64,000 bases of DNA from positions 2,294,001 to 2,358,000 of the forward strand of contig NZ_CADCWQ010000001.1 in assembly GCF_902806455.1 (NCBI RefSeq). Direction: 5' to 3'. This DNA comes from Virgibacillus doumboii (GTDB lineage: Bacteria; Bacillota; Bacilli; Bacillales; Amphibacillaceae). The position numbers and the translations under genes were made by a program. Below, in pieces: positions 18,353 through 26,286 of the stretch (position 1 is its first letter; each line of letters opens with the position of its first letter). The notes under the pieces are model-generated. The model did not search any database. It was not told the DNA's origin and saw only the letters and a list, made by a program, of their open reading frames with translations.

Positions 18353-18772
18353 TTACCTTCCCTCCTTTTTGCCGACTATTTCGAGGAATATTTCCTCCAA
18401 AGTGGGCTGTTTTTCAACATACTCCACCTTTGCGGGTGGGTGCAGCCCTTTTAGATCAGAGAGCGTGCCGTCAGCAATAATCCTACCCTCGTGTAAAATG
18501 GCGATACGGTCCGCAAGTTGTTCAGCTTCCTCAAGATATTGGGTCGTCAGCAAAATGGTTGTGCCACTGCCAGCAAGCTCCTTGACGATATCCCAGACTT
18601 CATTCCGTGCTTCGGGGTCAAGCCCTGTCGTCGGTTCGTCAAGATAAATGACTGCCGGATTCCCTATTAGGCTCATGGCAATGTCAAGCCGTCGCTTCAT
18701 CCCGCCGGAGTACTTATCGGCCTGGACGTTGGCCGCATCTGTTAGACCAAATCTTGCTAGCAGATTGTCGGC
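18353..18772 (-). pseudogene. ABC transporter ATP-binding protein, 5'-deleted
   Basis: The preserved part covers the ABC signature YSGGMKRRL, Walker [14 protein letters not shown], the H-loop region ([20 protein letters not shown]) and a DrrA-like C-terminus ([13 protein letters not shown]). The Walker A half is absent. At 18767-18772 the coding sequence runs straight into a DUF6508 remnant in a different frame. It paired with the permease immediately downstream; such DrrAB-type pumps export drugs or lipids. Confidence 0.8.
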
Positions 18773-19023
18773 GTATCAATCGCTCCGATCAGTTCATTAA
18801 ACATTGGCAATTTATATTTTTTCAAGGTCTCAATATAATTGGTATCCATTATATCCGTTTTATGAACCTCATCTACGAAATTCATCAGTTCCTCACTGTA
18901 TGTTGGATGACTAAAAATGAAAGCATCCTCCTCCTTTCCCCCACCATCCTAGGACACAACTTCACCTTTAGAAATATCCCTAAAATAGTCAAGGTAATCA
19001 AATAGATTTTGATAATTACTCAT
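18773..19023 (-). pseudogene. DUF6508-like gene with nonsense mutation, 3'-deleted
   Basis: ATG 19023 opens a frame reading NYQNLFDYLDYFRDISKGEVV, then S and a TAG where I would expect a Trp codon. It continues in the same frame as DGGGKEEDAFIFSHPTYSEEL and MNFVDEV, then [21 protein letters not shown]. The frame stops where it meets the ABC ATPase remnant. The pattern resembles DUF6508 proteins; family recall is moderate. Two lesions (nonsense, deletion) show it is dead. Confidence 0.55.
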
Positions 19024-19331
19024 CAGTATTTTCCCCTTTCTTTATTATAAAGCGCAGCAATTTAACCACCTGCTAATTTCTAAAAAAGCAAAATACACAT
19101 ATATTATCGTTTCCCAACGATAAAAAGTGTCATTTTTATGGAAGAATTTTTTTAAAATTTTATGCCACCTTTTTCACTCGGGCTTCGATTATAGAGATGA
19201 ACAGGTCAATAATTTTTTGAACTGGAATTAAAAATGGCTTTTACCTAGAATGGACCTATATGATTTAGTTTCGTCACTCAACTAGCAAGGGAATTGTTTT
19301 TTCTACTTAACTTACAAGGGGGATGGATTTT
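19024..19331. other. intergenic stretch without recognisable feature
   Basis: AT-rich, no supported frame, no strong hairpin. Confidence 0.4.
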
Positions 19332-19475
19332 CTAGTGGGAATTAAAACGAGAGGCATCATTGTTGAAATCAACAATTTCCAAATCCACCTTTGATTGATC
19401 CAAGTACCCCATCATCATTTTCTCCGCATCCATACATACCGGACATCCTGCATGATAAAAAACTGCTTTTCCCAT
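19332..19475 (-). pseudogene. thioredoxin/glutaredoxin-like protein, C-terminally truncated
   Basis: An excellent ribosome site (AAGGAGG) and ATG 19475 lead into GKAVFYHAGCPVCMDAEKMM, a redox CxxC motif in a thioredoxin-like first strand and helix. The frame ends after 47 residues (DFNNDASRFNSH), before the cis-Pro and final strands expected of a complete domain of about 75-80 residues. It may still be translated but is unlikely to fold as a full thioredoxin. Confidence 0.6.
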
Positions 19476-19509
19476 CGATTAGACCTCCTTGAATATTGAC
19501 TTACATATA

Positions 19510-19542
19510 GCTTATTACGTGTAGGGCACGTAATCAATAAGC
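19510..19542. promoter_or_regulatory. imperfect dyad upstream of the thioredoxin-like remnant
   Basis: GCTTATTACGTG faces CACGTAAT-CAAT-AAGC (one arm with a 4-base insertion). It sits in the promoter region of the gene starting at 19475. It could have been the operator of a redox or metal regulator. Confidence 0.3.
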
Positions 19543-19676
19543 CTTTTCCTATCGTTATCATAGGCCATAACTATATATCGACAAGGCATTATCATCTGTC
19601 TGAAAAATAATTTAACTTCACCCTTGAATAACACATTACGTTATATTTTATTCTGAAATTCAAAGGAGGTCATCAA

Positions 19677-19718
19677 ATGTATTCCATTGGTCAACTGTCT
19701 AAAAAAACCGGAGTATGA
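19677..19718 (+). pseudogene. MerR-family regulator, N-terminal stub
   Basis: CAAAGGAGG and ATG 19677 are followed by MYSIGQLSKKTGV and a stop. This is the invariant first helix and turn of MerR proteins (YSIGxLSKxTGV). The rest has been replaced by an ABC permease fragment at about 19715. Confidence 0.65.
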
Positions 19719-19867
19719 GCATTATTGGTGACCTTACGCGCGGCGTTTTAAGCCGCTTTCTCGTTTCACCTGCTAAACGCAGTGCATTAATTCTTGGACC
19801 ATTGGCACAAAATGCTGTCACAATGGTCATCCAGGCCTTGATTATGATTTTGCTCTCTATTCTATAG
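19715..19867 (+). pseudogene. ABC-2 permease internal fragment
   Basis: The frame reads DLTRGVLSRFLVSPAKRSALILGPLAQ and then a hydrophobic helix. This matches the conserved intracellular loop of daunorubicin-type ABC-2 permeases (ERGxxxRFLVSPxxRxALxLG). Only about 50 residues remain, fused to the MerR stub. It suggests a deleted merR-ABC transporter operon. Confidence 0.6.
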
Positions 19868-20032
19868 TGTGTTCTTCTTAAAACCCAATTATATCTGCCA
19901 GCCTCGCCTGCAATCATCCACTAAAAAATCTCCATCTGTTCCACTTGTTTCTAACTATAGATGATGTTATTATATACCGGTGACTATAAAGTTACCAATA
20001 GTAAATAGTTAGTCAAAATCAGGAGGATCGTA

Positions 20033-20905
20033 ATGGCACAACGACATGAAGAATTGCTGGATGCAGCTGCTCAGTTATTTCAAAAAAACGGCTTTCATGC
20101 TACATCCGTGGCGGATATTACCAAAGCGTGTGGCATATCGAAGGGTGCTTTTTATAAACACTTTGATTCAAAAGAAAGCATGATATTGGAACTGCTGCAG
20201 CGTTATTATGATGACATGTTCAAAGAAGCAGACCGGTTTGCTGAAGATTTACATCAGTCACCTCTATTGGTACTGAAACGGAAAATCACGGTCGAACTTG
20301 AAAAATCAATTGAGTACAGATCTTTTTTTCTTGCATTAATTACTGATTTTCCCCCACATGAAAAAGGGCAAATATCAGAATTTCTGAACCGGATACGGAA
20401 GACACATCACCAATGGCATAAACAAGCATTGCTGGATACTTTCGGTCCAAAGGTCAAAAGTTATTTAAGTGATTTGGCAGTGATTATGGAAGGTATCATT
20501 CATAGTTACCTTATGCGGATTATTTGGAAAGCACCCGCTTTATCCCTGGAGCGATTGGGAGATTTTATCGCTGAACGGCTTAAAGCAATGGTTGAAAGTG
20601 ATGATCCGGTAACGCCGATGCTGCCGAATTATAGTGACAACGATTCGCCAGCTTCTATCAAAGAGGGTATGATAGATGATTTGAATACATTACGGTCAGA
20701 ACTGAACAATAAAACAGAAAAAAGTAAGTCGCTGGAAAATGATTTACAGACAATCAATTTATTAATAAAAGAACTCGCAGAAAAACAACCAAGAGAATTT
20801 CTGGTCGATGCTCTGCTTGCTCAGCTGCACCGCCGCTCCTATTTAAAAACACAACTAACCAGCGTATTGACAGCATGGGAAGTATCGAAAGGGGATTTAA
20901 CATGA
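20033..20905 (+). CDS. TetR/AcrR family transcriptional regulator
   Basis: A 290-residue regulator with the N-terminal helix-turn-helix HATSVADITKACGISKGAFY, then a long ligand domain. The C-terminal extension is predicted coiled coil (about residues 220-255, LRSELNNKTEKSKSLENDL), which makes it longer than the usual 190-220 residues. AGGAGG is 7 bases before the ATG. Its TGA overlaps the start of the MFS pump (ATGA), so it very likely controls that pump and itself. The short dyad ACTAT...ATAGT at 19983 is a possible operator. Confidence 0.9.
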   Translation: MAQRHEELLDAAAQLFQKNGFHATSVADITKACGISKGAFYKHFDSKESMILELLQRYYDDMFKEADRFAEDLHQSPLLVLKRKITVELEKSIEYRSFFLALITDFPPHEKGQISEFLNRIRKTHHQWHKQALLDTFGPKVKSYLSDLAVIMEGIIHSYLMRIIWKAPALSLERLGDFIAERLKAMVESDDPVTPMLPNYSDNDSPASIKEGMIDDLNTLRSELNNKTEKSKSLENDLQTINLLIKELAEKQPREFLVDALLAQLHRRSYLKTQLTSVLTAWEVSKGDLT

Positions 20906-22374
20906 GTGAAACAGCAACTTCCTGGGATTTACCGCCAAAACAAAAAGCATTGATGATAGCTGCATTGTTGACAGGCGCATTCATGGGAATTATTAATGAA
21001 ACATTACTGGCAACAGCACTTCCGACGATTCAGGATGCATTTTCCATTACACAGGGTGAAGTGCAATGGATGACAACCGCTTTTTTAATGACAAATGGAA
21101 TTATGATACCTATTTCAGCATTTTTAATTGATCGGTTTTCAACCAGAGGATTATTTTTAACAGCAATTGGATTATTCGGCGCAGGTACTGCCATCGCAGC
21201 AATAGCTACTGCATACCCGGTACTGCTCTTGGGACGTGTGGTGCAGGCTTCCGGATCCGGAATAATGCTGCCGCTTTTGATGACCGTACTCCTGGCAGTT
21301 ATTTCAGTTGAACGGCGCGGTACAGCAATGGGAATGATCGGAATTGTCATTGCGTTTGGTCCGGCAATAGGTCCGACACTGTCAGGCTGGCTGCTCGAAC
21401 ATTACAGCTGGCGTTCCTTATTTCTTACTGTACTTCCGATTGTTGCAGTTACCATGACAATCGCAGCACTTTTCTTGCGGAATGTGACGGAACTCCGTAA
21501 ACCGAAAATTGATGTATTGTCGATTATTCTGTCTTCGGTTGGATTCGGTTCATTCCTGTATGGATTCAGTATTGCTGCGGAAAAGGGATGGAACAGTACC
21601 ATCGTTATCACCTCGATTGCAATTGGTGTAATTGTGATTGGACTGTTCATCTGGCGCCAGCTTGTATTGAAAACGCCAATGCTCGAATTCCGGGTGTTCC
21701 AGTTCCGGATTTTCACGCTGGCAATTATAATCACGATGACGGTTCTCGTCTCGTTAATCGGTGCAGAAACATTGCTGCCGTTATTTATGCAAAACGTATT
21801 GGGATTCTCACCGCTTGAATCCGGACTGATGCTGCTTCCGGGAGCAATAGTCATTGGAATTCTATCACCAATTACCGGACGGCTATTTGATAAATATGGT
21901 GCCAAATGGCTTGCGTTGATCGGCCTTAGTATTGTGACTGTAACGACATTTATGTTTACAAGATTGTCGCTGGATACATCATTCACCTATTTGACTATCA
22001 TTTATGCGATTCGCATGCTTGGACTGTCATTTGCACTTATGCCGGTCATGACTTCAGCATTGAACCAGCTTCCGCCAAAATGGTATGCGCACGGTTCAGC
22101 TGTAGCCAACACACTGCAGCAAATATCTGCATCCATTGGTACGGCTATCCTGGTAACACTCGTTGCGATGGGTACGAAAAACTTTGTGCCAGCAGAAACG
22201 GCAACACCTGACACAATCAAACAGCTGGCCCAGGTTGCAGGATTTGAATGGGCGTTTATGGGCAGTACCATCCTTGCCTTCATCGCATTTATTTTGGCAC
22301 TGTTCCTCCATCCGCCAAAAAAAGAGAAAGAAATTGTGCGGGAGATTCATGGGGAAAATGCAAGTTTGAGATAA
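20902..22374 (+). CDS. DHA2 (EmrB/QacA) family multidrug MFS transporter
   Basis: A 490-residue integral membrane protein with 14 predicted helices. It has QWMTTAFLMTNGIMIPIS after helix 2, FLIDRFSTRGLF (motif A) and GPAIGPTLSGWL (motif C, antiporter signature). These place it in the DHA2 drug:H+ antiporters. The start is moved to ATG 20902, which overlaps the TetR stop and follows AAAGGGG. Substrate unknown; the TetR/DHA2 pair implies inducible efflux of a lipophilic drug or lipid. Confidence 0.9.
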   Translation: MSETATSWDLPPKQKALMIAALLTGAFMGIINETLLATALPTIQDAFSITQGEVQWMTTAFLMTNGIMIPISAFLIDRFSTRGLFLTAIGLFGAGTAIAAIATAYPVLLLGRVVQASGSGIMLPLLMTVLLAVISVERRGTAMGMIGIVIAFGPAIGPTLSGWLLEHYSWRSLFLTVLPIVAVTMTIAALFLRNVTELRKPKIDVLSIILSSVGFGSFLYGFSIAAEKGWNSTIVITSIAIGVIVIGLFIWRQLVLKTPMLEFRVFQFRIFTLAIIITMTVLVSLIGAETLLPLFMQNVLGFSPLESGLMLLPGAIVIGILSPITGRLFDKYGAKWLALIGLSIVTVTTFMFTRLSLDTSFTYLTIIYAIRMLGLSFALMPVMTSALNQLPPKWYAHGSAVANTLQQISASIGTAILVTLVAMGTKNFVPAETATPDTIKQLAQVAGFEWAFMGSTILAFIAFILALFLHPPKKEKEIVREIHGENASLR

Positions 22375-22379
22375 CAAAA

Positions 22380-22424
22380 TGCCAGGCACCCGGAAGTATC
22401 ATAATCAGTTCCGGGTGCCTGGCA
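22380..22424. repeat. perfect 16-bp hairpin (possible terminator and dispersed repeat)
   Basis: TGCCAGGCACCCGGAA (22380-22395) is exactly complementary to 22409-22424, with a 13-base loop. It lies between convergent genes. It lacks a T run on either side and its arms resemble TGCCAGGCACC elements dispersed in Bacillaceae. Confidence 0.75.
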
Positions 22425-22429
22425 CAAAA

Positions 22430-23308
22430 TCAATACCGCTCCCTTAAAAACTCCCCGATCTCCTCATTGATTTTAATCAGATGATTCTCTGACGGGAAAT
22501 GTCCCATATCATAGGATTGGAAATCAATTAAGTTTGGAATAATTTGATACGCGGCTTTATGTATTCTGTTTTCCGTAAAAAAGACATCCTTCTTCCCTGC
22601 GATGACCAGTGTTGGTGCGTCATAATTACGCAGCTCATCTTTACTCGTCAGCTTCGGCATATCCTGTTCCAGTTTTACATGCTTAAATACATCACCAATA
22701 ATAGCTTGGTCCATTTCTTTCATGCTGTTATCAGACATATTTCCGCCAATTTTATCAAGGTGTTTTTTGGAAGAAGTAAGATTAAACAAAACCATTGGAA
22801 TCAAAATATCTTTAATCATTTTCAGCTTGGAACCCATCTTTATTCCTGCCGGCGAGACCAGGACGGCGCAGTCAATTTTGTCCGGCATATAAGTTGCGAT
22901 TCGTAAAATAATTCCAGCGCCATACGACGGACCAATGAATGCACAGTGGTTAATACCAAAATAATTCATTAATTCTTCTGTCCACTGTGCAAAACTGTCA
23001 TCCTTTGCGGAAATCCTTGTTTCATCGCTGTATCCCGGATGCCCAATCGTATCCGGTGCATATATCCGATACTTCGATGCCAAAGCTCTAAACCAGGATA
23101 ACGTCATTGGATTGATACAGTTGCCACCCTGAAAAATAAAAATTGGTTTCCCCTCAGGTGGGCCTGCAGTCAGGACATGTGTTTTACCAAATTTGGTATC
23201 AACAAAAACACGTTCAACTTTAAATGGCAGTGAATTAACATAGCTTTCATATTGCTGTGAAATAGTCTTTTTCCCTGCTTCACTTTTGTAGATACTTCCC
23301 TTCTCCAT
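22430..23308 (-). CDS. alpha/beta hydrolase
   Basis: A 292-residue alpha/beta hydrolase. It has the HGPP-like loop replaced by IFQGGNCINP, the nucleophile elbow GPSYGAG (Ser around residue 124), an acid strand APTLVIAGKKDVFF, and the catalytic His in YDMGHFPS. It is cytosolic, with no signal peptide. GGGGGAG precedes ATG 23308. The substrate is not deducible. Its promoter is nearly identical to that of the NERD gene at 36524. Confidence 0.85.
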   Translation of the reverse strand: MEKGSIYKSEAGKKTISQQYESYVNSLPFKVERVFVDTKFGKTHVLTAGPPEGKPIFIFQGGNCINPMTLSWFRALASKYRIYAPDTIGHPGYSDETRISAKDDSFAQWTEELMNYFGINHCAFIGPSYGAGIILRIATYMPDKIDCAVLVSPAGIKMGSKLKMIKDILIPMVLFNLTSSKKHLDKIGGNMSDNSMKEMDQAIIGDVFKHVKLEQDMPKLTSKDELRNYDAPTLVIAGKKDVFFTENRIHKAAYQIIPNLIDFQSYDMGHFPSENHLIKINEEIGEFLRERY

Positions 23309-23338
23309 AATAACTCCCCCATATATTTGTCTGCTCTT

Positions 23339-23367
23339 ATTATCGGTGAATAGCAGATTGATGTTTA
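23339..23367 (-). promoter_or_regulatory. sigma-A-like promoter shared with the NERD gene
   Basis: On the minus strand TAAACA, 17 bases, GATAAT, about 30 bases before the ATG of the hydrolase. The spacer contains CTATTCACC, also present with the same geometry at 36555-36583. Confidence 0.5.
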
Positions 23368-23449
23368 CTGCTCATGCGCTGGAAGCAAACGGTTTAGGAA
23401 ATAATAGATTTAAAGATATTATTCTTAAATAAGCGCGAATCAGTTTTAA

Positions 23450-23578
23450 GCGGACATATAATCCTCTATTTGACGCATAAATACTGTTTTAACGATATTC
23501 ACGGACATTTATTCCGTTAATCATCAAAAAAGAAGTAATTCACTGCAATATATACTGAATAATGGAAAATATGTCCGC
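23450..23578. repeat. inverted repeat flanking 111 bp of non-coding DNA
   Basis: GCGGACATA (23450-23458) and TATGTCCGC (23570-23578) flank AT-rich sequence containing another CGGACATTTATTCCG. It may be a small non-autonomous element. The rest of 23368-23720 shows nothing else. Confidence 0.4.
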
Positions 23579-23723
23579 CTACTGGTGGCGGGACGCAAAA
23601 ATCTGGATGGTGAAATTGTCAACACCACCACCTAGAGATGTTTATGGCATAAAATAATCCAGTCACTGTAATACCCTTTAAAAACATTCCTCAGCTTAAC
23701 AGTTTGCTGCTACCACGCACCAT

Positions 23724-23737
23724 GATATATTGCATAT
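23724..23737. promoter_or_regulatory. candidate operator upstream of the GntR gene
   Basis: GATATATTGCATAT, about 70 bases before the gntR start. Its exact reverse complement occurs at 25905-25918 upstream of brnQ. Confidence 0.5.
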
Positions 23738-23804
23738 TCCAATACAATGTATTTTCATGTATACTATATAATACAAGATGAGTATATAGAAAGGCGGATT
23801 TCCC

Positions 23805-24458
23805 ATGCCAATACCTGCAAACCATTCAAAACCTGTTCGTCAATCTGCAAAGGAGAATGCGTTCAACCAGCTTCAGCAGTGGATTATTGATGGAACGCTG
23901 CTTCCCGGCGAAAAATTAAATGATACAGAACTGGCTGAAGCATTAGGAATCAGCAGAACACCGATTCGTGAATCGTTGCAGCTGCTGGAAGTGCAAGGGT
24001 TTGTTAAGATGTATCCGGGTAAAGCGACACAAGTAACCGAAATAGAACGGGAGGCCATTAACGATCTTCTCCCGCCACTGGCAGCATTGCAATCTTTATC
24101 CGCCGAACTGGCAATTGACCATTTGACTGAGGATCAGCTCACACAACTCGGAAATATCAACGAACGCTTTGCAAAAGCAATCTATTCCAATAACGGCTAT
24201 GCCGCATTAAAAATCGATGAAGAATTTCACCAAGTAATTGTTGACATAACAAAAAACACATATATCCAGGGAATTTTAGAATCATTACAGGCACATGTTC
24301 GCAGGCATTTTTTCCATAATTCCATTGTTTTAACCGAAAAATCAATTGATGAGCACAGGGCCATTATCACTTCCATGAAACATGGCAACAAAGAGAAAGC
24401 TGTAGCCATCATGAAAGAAAATTGGCTCCGTACATTACAGGAATTTAAGAAAAAATAA
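23805..24458 (+). CDS. GntR family regulator, FCD (FadR) subgroup
   Basis: A 217-residue regulator with a winged helix in the first 75 residues (LNDTELAEALGISRTPIRESLQLLEVQGFV, given here in two parts: LNDTELAEALGIS and RTPIRESLQLLEV). It is followed by an all-helical FCD domain with the metal/ligand His residues (EEFHQVIVD, EHRAI). FCD regulators sense small organic acids or amino acids. A TATAAT box lies at 23766. It converges on brnQ, with a bidirectional terminator between them. The shared 14-bp motif suggests it regulates brnQ and itself. Confidence 0.88.
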   Translation: MPIPANHSKPVRQSAKENAFNQLQQWIIDGTLLPGEKLNDTELAEALGISRTPIRESLQLLEVQGFVKMYPGKATQVTEIEREAINDLLPPLAALQSLSAELAIDHLTEDQLTQLGNINERFAKAIYSNNGYAALKIDEEFHQVIVDITKNTYIQGILESLQAHVRRHFFHNSIVLTEKSIDEHRAIITSMKHGNKEKAVAIMKENWLRTLQEFKKK

Positions 24459-24499
24459 AAAAAGCCGGCCCCTCACGAAAGAGGAAGCCGGCTTTTTTT
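24457..24499. terminator. bidirectional terminator between gntR and brnQ
   Basis: AAAAAAAGCCGGC / GCCGGCTTTTTTT stem with a short loop. A/T runs on both sides serve both convergent genes. Confidence 0.9.
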
Positions 24500-24504
24500 A
24501 TGGA

Positions 24505-25866
24505 TTATGATGATGCATGTACTGCAGCTGTTTTTTGAAAACGGCTGATGATACCAGTGACTGCAATAACGACAACAGCCGGCAGCAGCCAACCAAGTCC
24601 CTGACTGTACAGAGGTAACGATTCTTCATAGAAAGCTACAATAGGCTGCATCCAACTGAAATATTCGATTCCCAGTGATTCACAAAGCGACTTGAGACCA
24701 TCAATGATACTGATCAAAAACGTAACAGCGATGGTTGAACTATAAACGATCCGTGCATGATTAAACAATGGTGACAAGAATGTCAGGAGCATCAGCACAA
24801 TCGCCAGCGGATACAAGAACATTAAGACCGGTACGGAATAGGTAATAATGTTCGCCAATCCAAAGTTTGCAATGACAAATGTTAAGGTTGCAAAGAAAAC
24901 AACCAGTGATTTATAACTAATGCTCGGAAATAGTGTATGAAAATATTCCGCATTGGCAGTAGTCAGTCCGATTGCAGTCGTCAAGCATGCCAACGTAATA
25001 GTAATTGCCAGCAGAATGGATCCAAACGTGCCAAAATAATAGGATGCAGCACCACTTAAAACCGGACCGCCAGTTTCAAAAATTCCGAAAACTTGTGTAC
25101 TCGTTGCCCCCAAATATGCAATCCCGACATAGATCATTCCAAGCAGTAATATAGCAATACTACCTGCCTTTATGGTTGTTTTTAGAATGTCGTTTTTGGA
25201 TGTTACGCCCATTGCCCGGATAGCATTAATAACGATAATACCAAATACCAACGAGGCAAGTGCATCCATTGTATTATACCCTTCAAGGAATCCAGTTATT
25301 AATGCTCCGCTTGCATAAGCTTCCTGAGGGGCTTCCATCGCTCCCATCGGATTGAAAATCGCCGTAATCAGAAGAACTGCAAGCAGCACAACCAGTCCAG
25401 GTGCCAAAATTTTTCCAACATTATCAACAAGCTTGGCAGGTTTTAATGAAAACCAGAGTACCACAGCGAAAAACAGTAATGAAAAAAAAAATAGCCCTAT
25501 TTGCTGTGAAGATTCATTTAAAAAAGGCGAGATACCAATCTCAAACGCAACCGTACCTGTACGTGGTGACGCAAAAAACGGGCCGATTGTTAAATAAAGC
25601 AACGACGTGAAAAACACGGCATATACTGGATGTACACGGCTTGAAAGTTCCTGCAAATTACTGCTCCCCGAAAAACTCATTGCTATAATTCCAAGCAGCG
25701 GCAATCCCACTCCTGTAATTAAAAATCCTGCAATCGCCGGTAAAAGGTTTGTACCGGAATTTTGACCAAGCTGTGCCGGAAAAATCAGATTTCCAGCCCC
25801 AAAAAATAGTGCAAACAACATGACGCCAATTGCTGCGTAAGACGAAAAAGACAGTTTCCCCTTCAT
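24505..25866 (-). CDS. brnQ: branched-chain amino acid transport system II carrier (LIVCS)
   Basis: A 453-residue sodium- or proton-coupled importer of Leu/Ile/Val with about 12 transmembrane helices. The N-terminus LFALFFGAGNLIFPAQLG and the following GVGLPLLGIIA are the LIVCS signatures. Length is as expected. TAGGAGG precedes the ATG. The promoter region carries two copies of ATGCAATATAT, one within a 14-bp motif shared with the convergent GntR gene, so repression by that regulator is plausible. Confidence 0.92.
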   Translation of the reverse strand: MKGKLSFSSYAAIGVMLFALFFGAGNLIFPAQLGQNSGTNLLPAIAGFLITGVGLPLLGIIAMSFSGSSNLQELSSRVHPVYAVFFTSLLYLTIGPFFASPRTGTVAFEIGISPFLNESSQQIGLFFFSLLFFAVVLWFSLKPAKLVDNVGKILAPGLVVLLAVLLITAIFNPMGAMEAPQEAYASGALITGFLEGYNTMDALASLVFGIIVINAIRAMGVTSKNDILKTTIKAGSIAILLLGMIYVGIAYLGATSTQVFGIFETGGPVLSGAASYYFGTFGSILLAITITLACLTTAIGLTTANAEYFHTLFPSISYKSLVVFFATLTFVIANFGLANIITYSVPVLMFLYPLAIVLMLLTFLSPLFNHARIVYSSTIAVTFLISIIDGLKSLCESLGIEYFSWMQPIVAFYEESLPLYSQGLGWLLPAVVVIAVTGIISRFQKTAAVHASS

Positions 25867-25904
25867 GACAAGTTACCTCCTATGATGTTTATAATTTTGT
25901 AATG

Positions 25905-25962
25905 ATATGCAATATATCGATGAAACTTATCATACTATTTTCCGTCGCAAAATGCAATATAT
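25905..25962. promoter_or_regulatory. brnQ promoter region with two copies of ATGCAATATAT
   Basis: Copies at 25907-25917 and 25952-25962. The first sits in ATATGCAATATATC, identical (reverse complement) to the site before gntR. The remaining intergenic sequence to 26286 is AT-rich and holds the katE promoter, not precisely locatable. Confidence 0.5.
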
Positions 25963-26286
25963 TACAGTGAATTTTTTGACGATTTACTGAAATTAAATAT
26001 TTCTTACTAGAATAACATGTCGGAAAATTGGTCATCCTATCGTATAAAACCTATAAATACTGTGTGTAGTTAAATATATTTTTTCCTCTAGCGTTATATT
26101 TTTTATAATTCATTCTCCTATTTACTCGTATTTTCAATTGAGGCTAATCTCAAAGATCAACGTCTTCAAAAGTTCCTTCATTTTAATACCTTTTTAAAGC
26201 TAATATAACCGAAAGCCGTATACCCACAAGACAAGTAACACATATTAAAAGTGGAATAAAAAAACGATAAAAGGCTGGGTGACTCG

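Noticed and set aside
21402..21986. 194-codon open frame antisense to the DHA2 transporter
   Set aside because: No ribosome site and low-complexity translation; it is the mirror of a strongly supported membrane protein gene.
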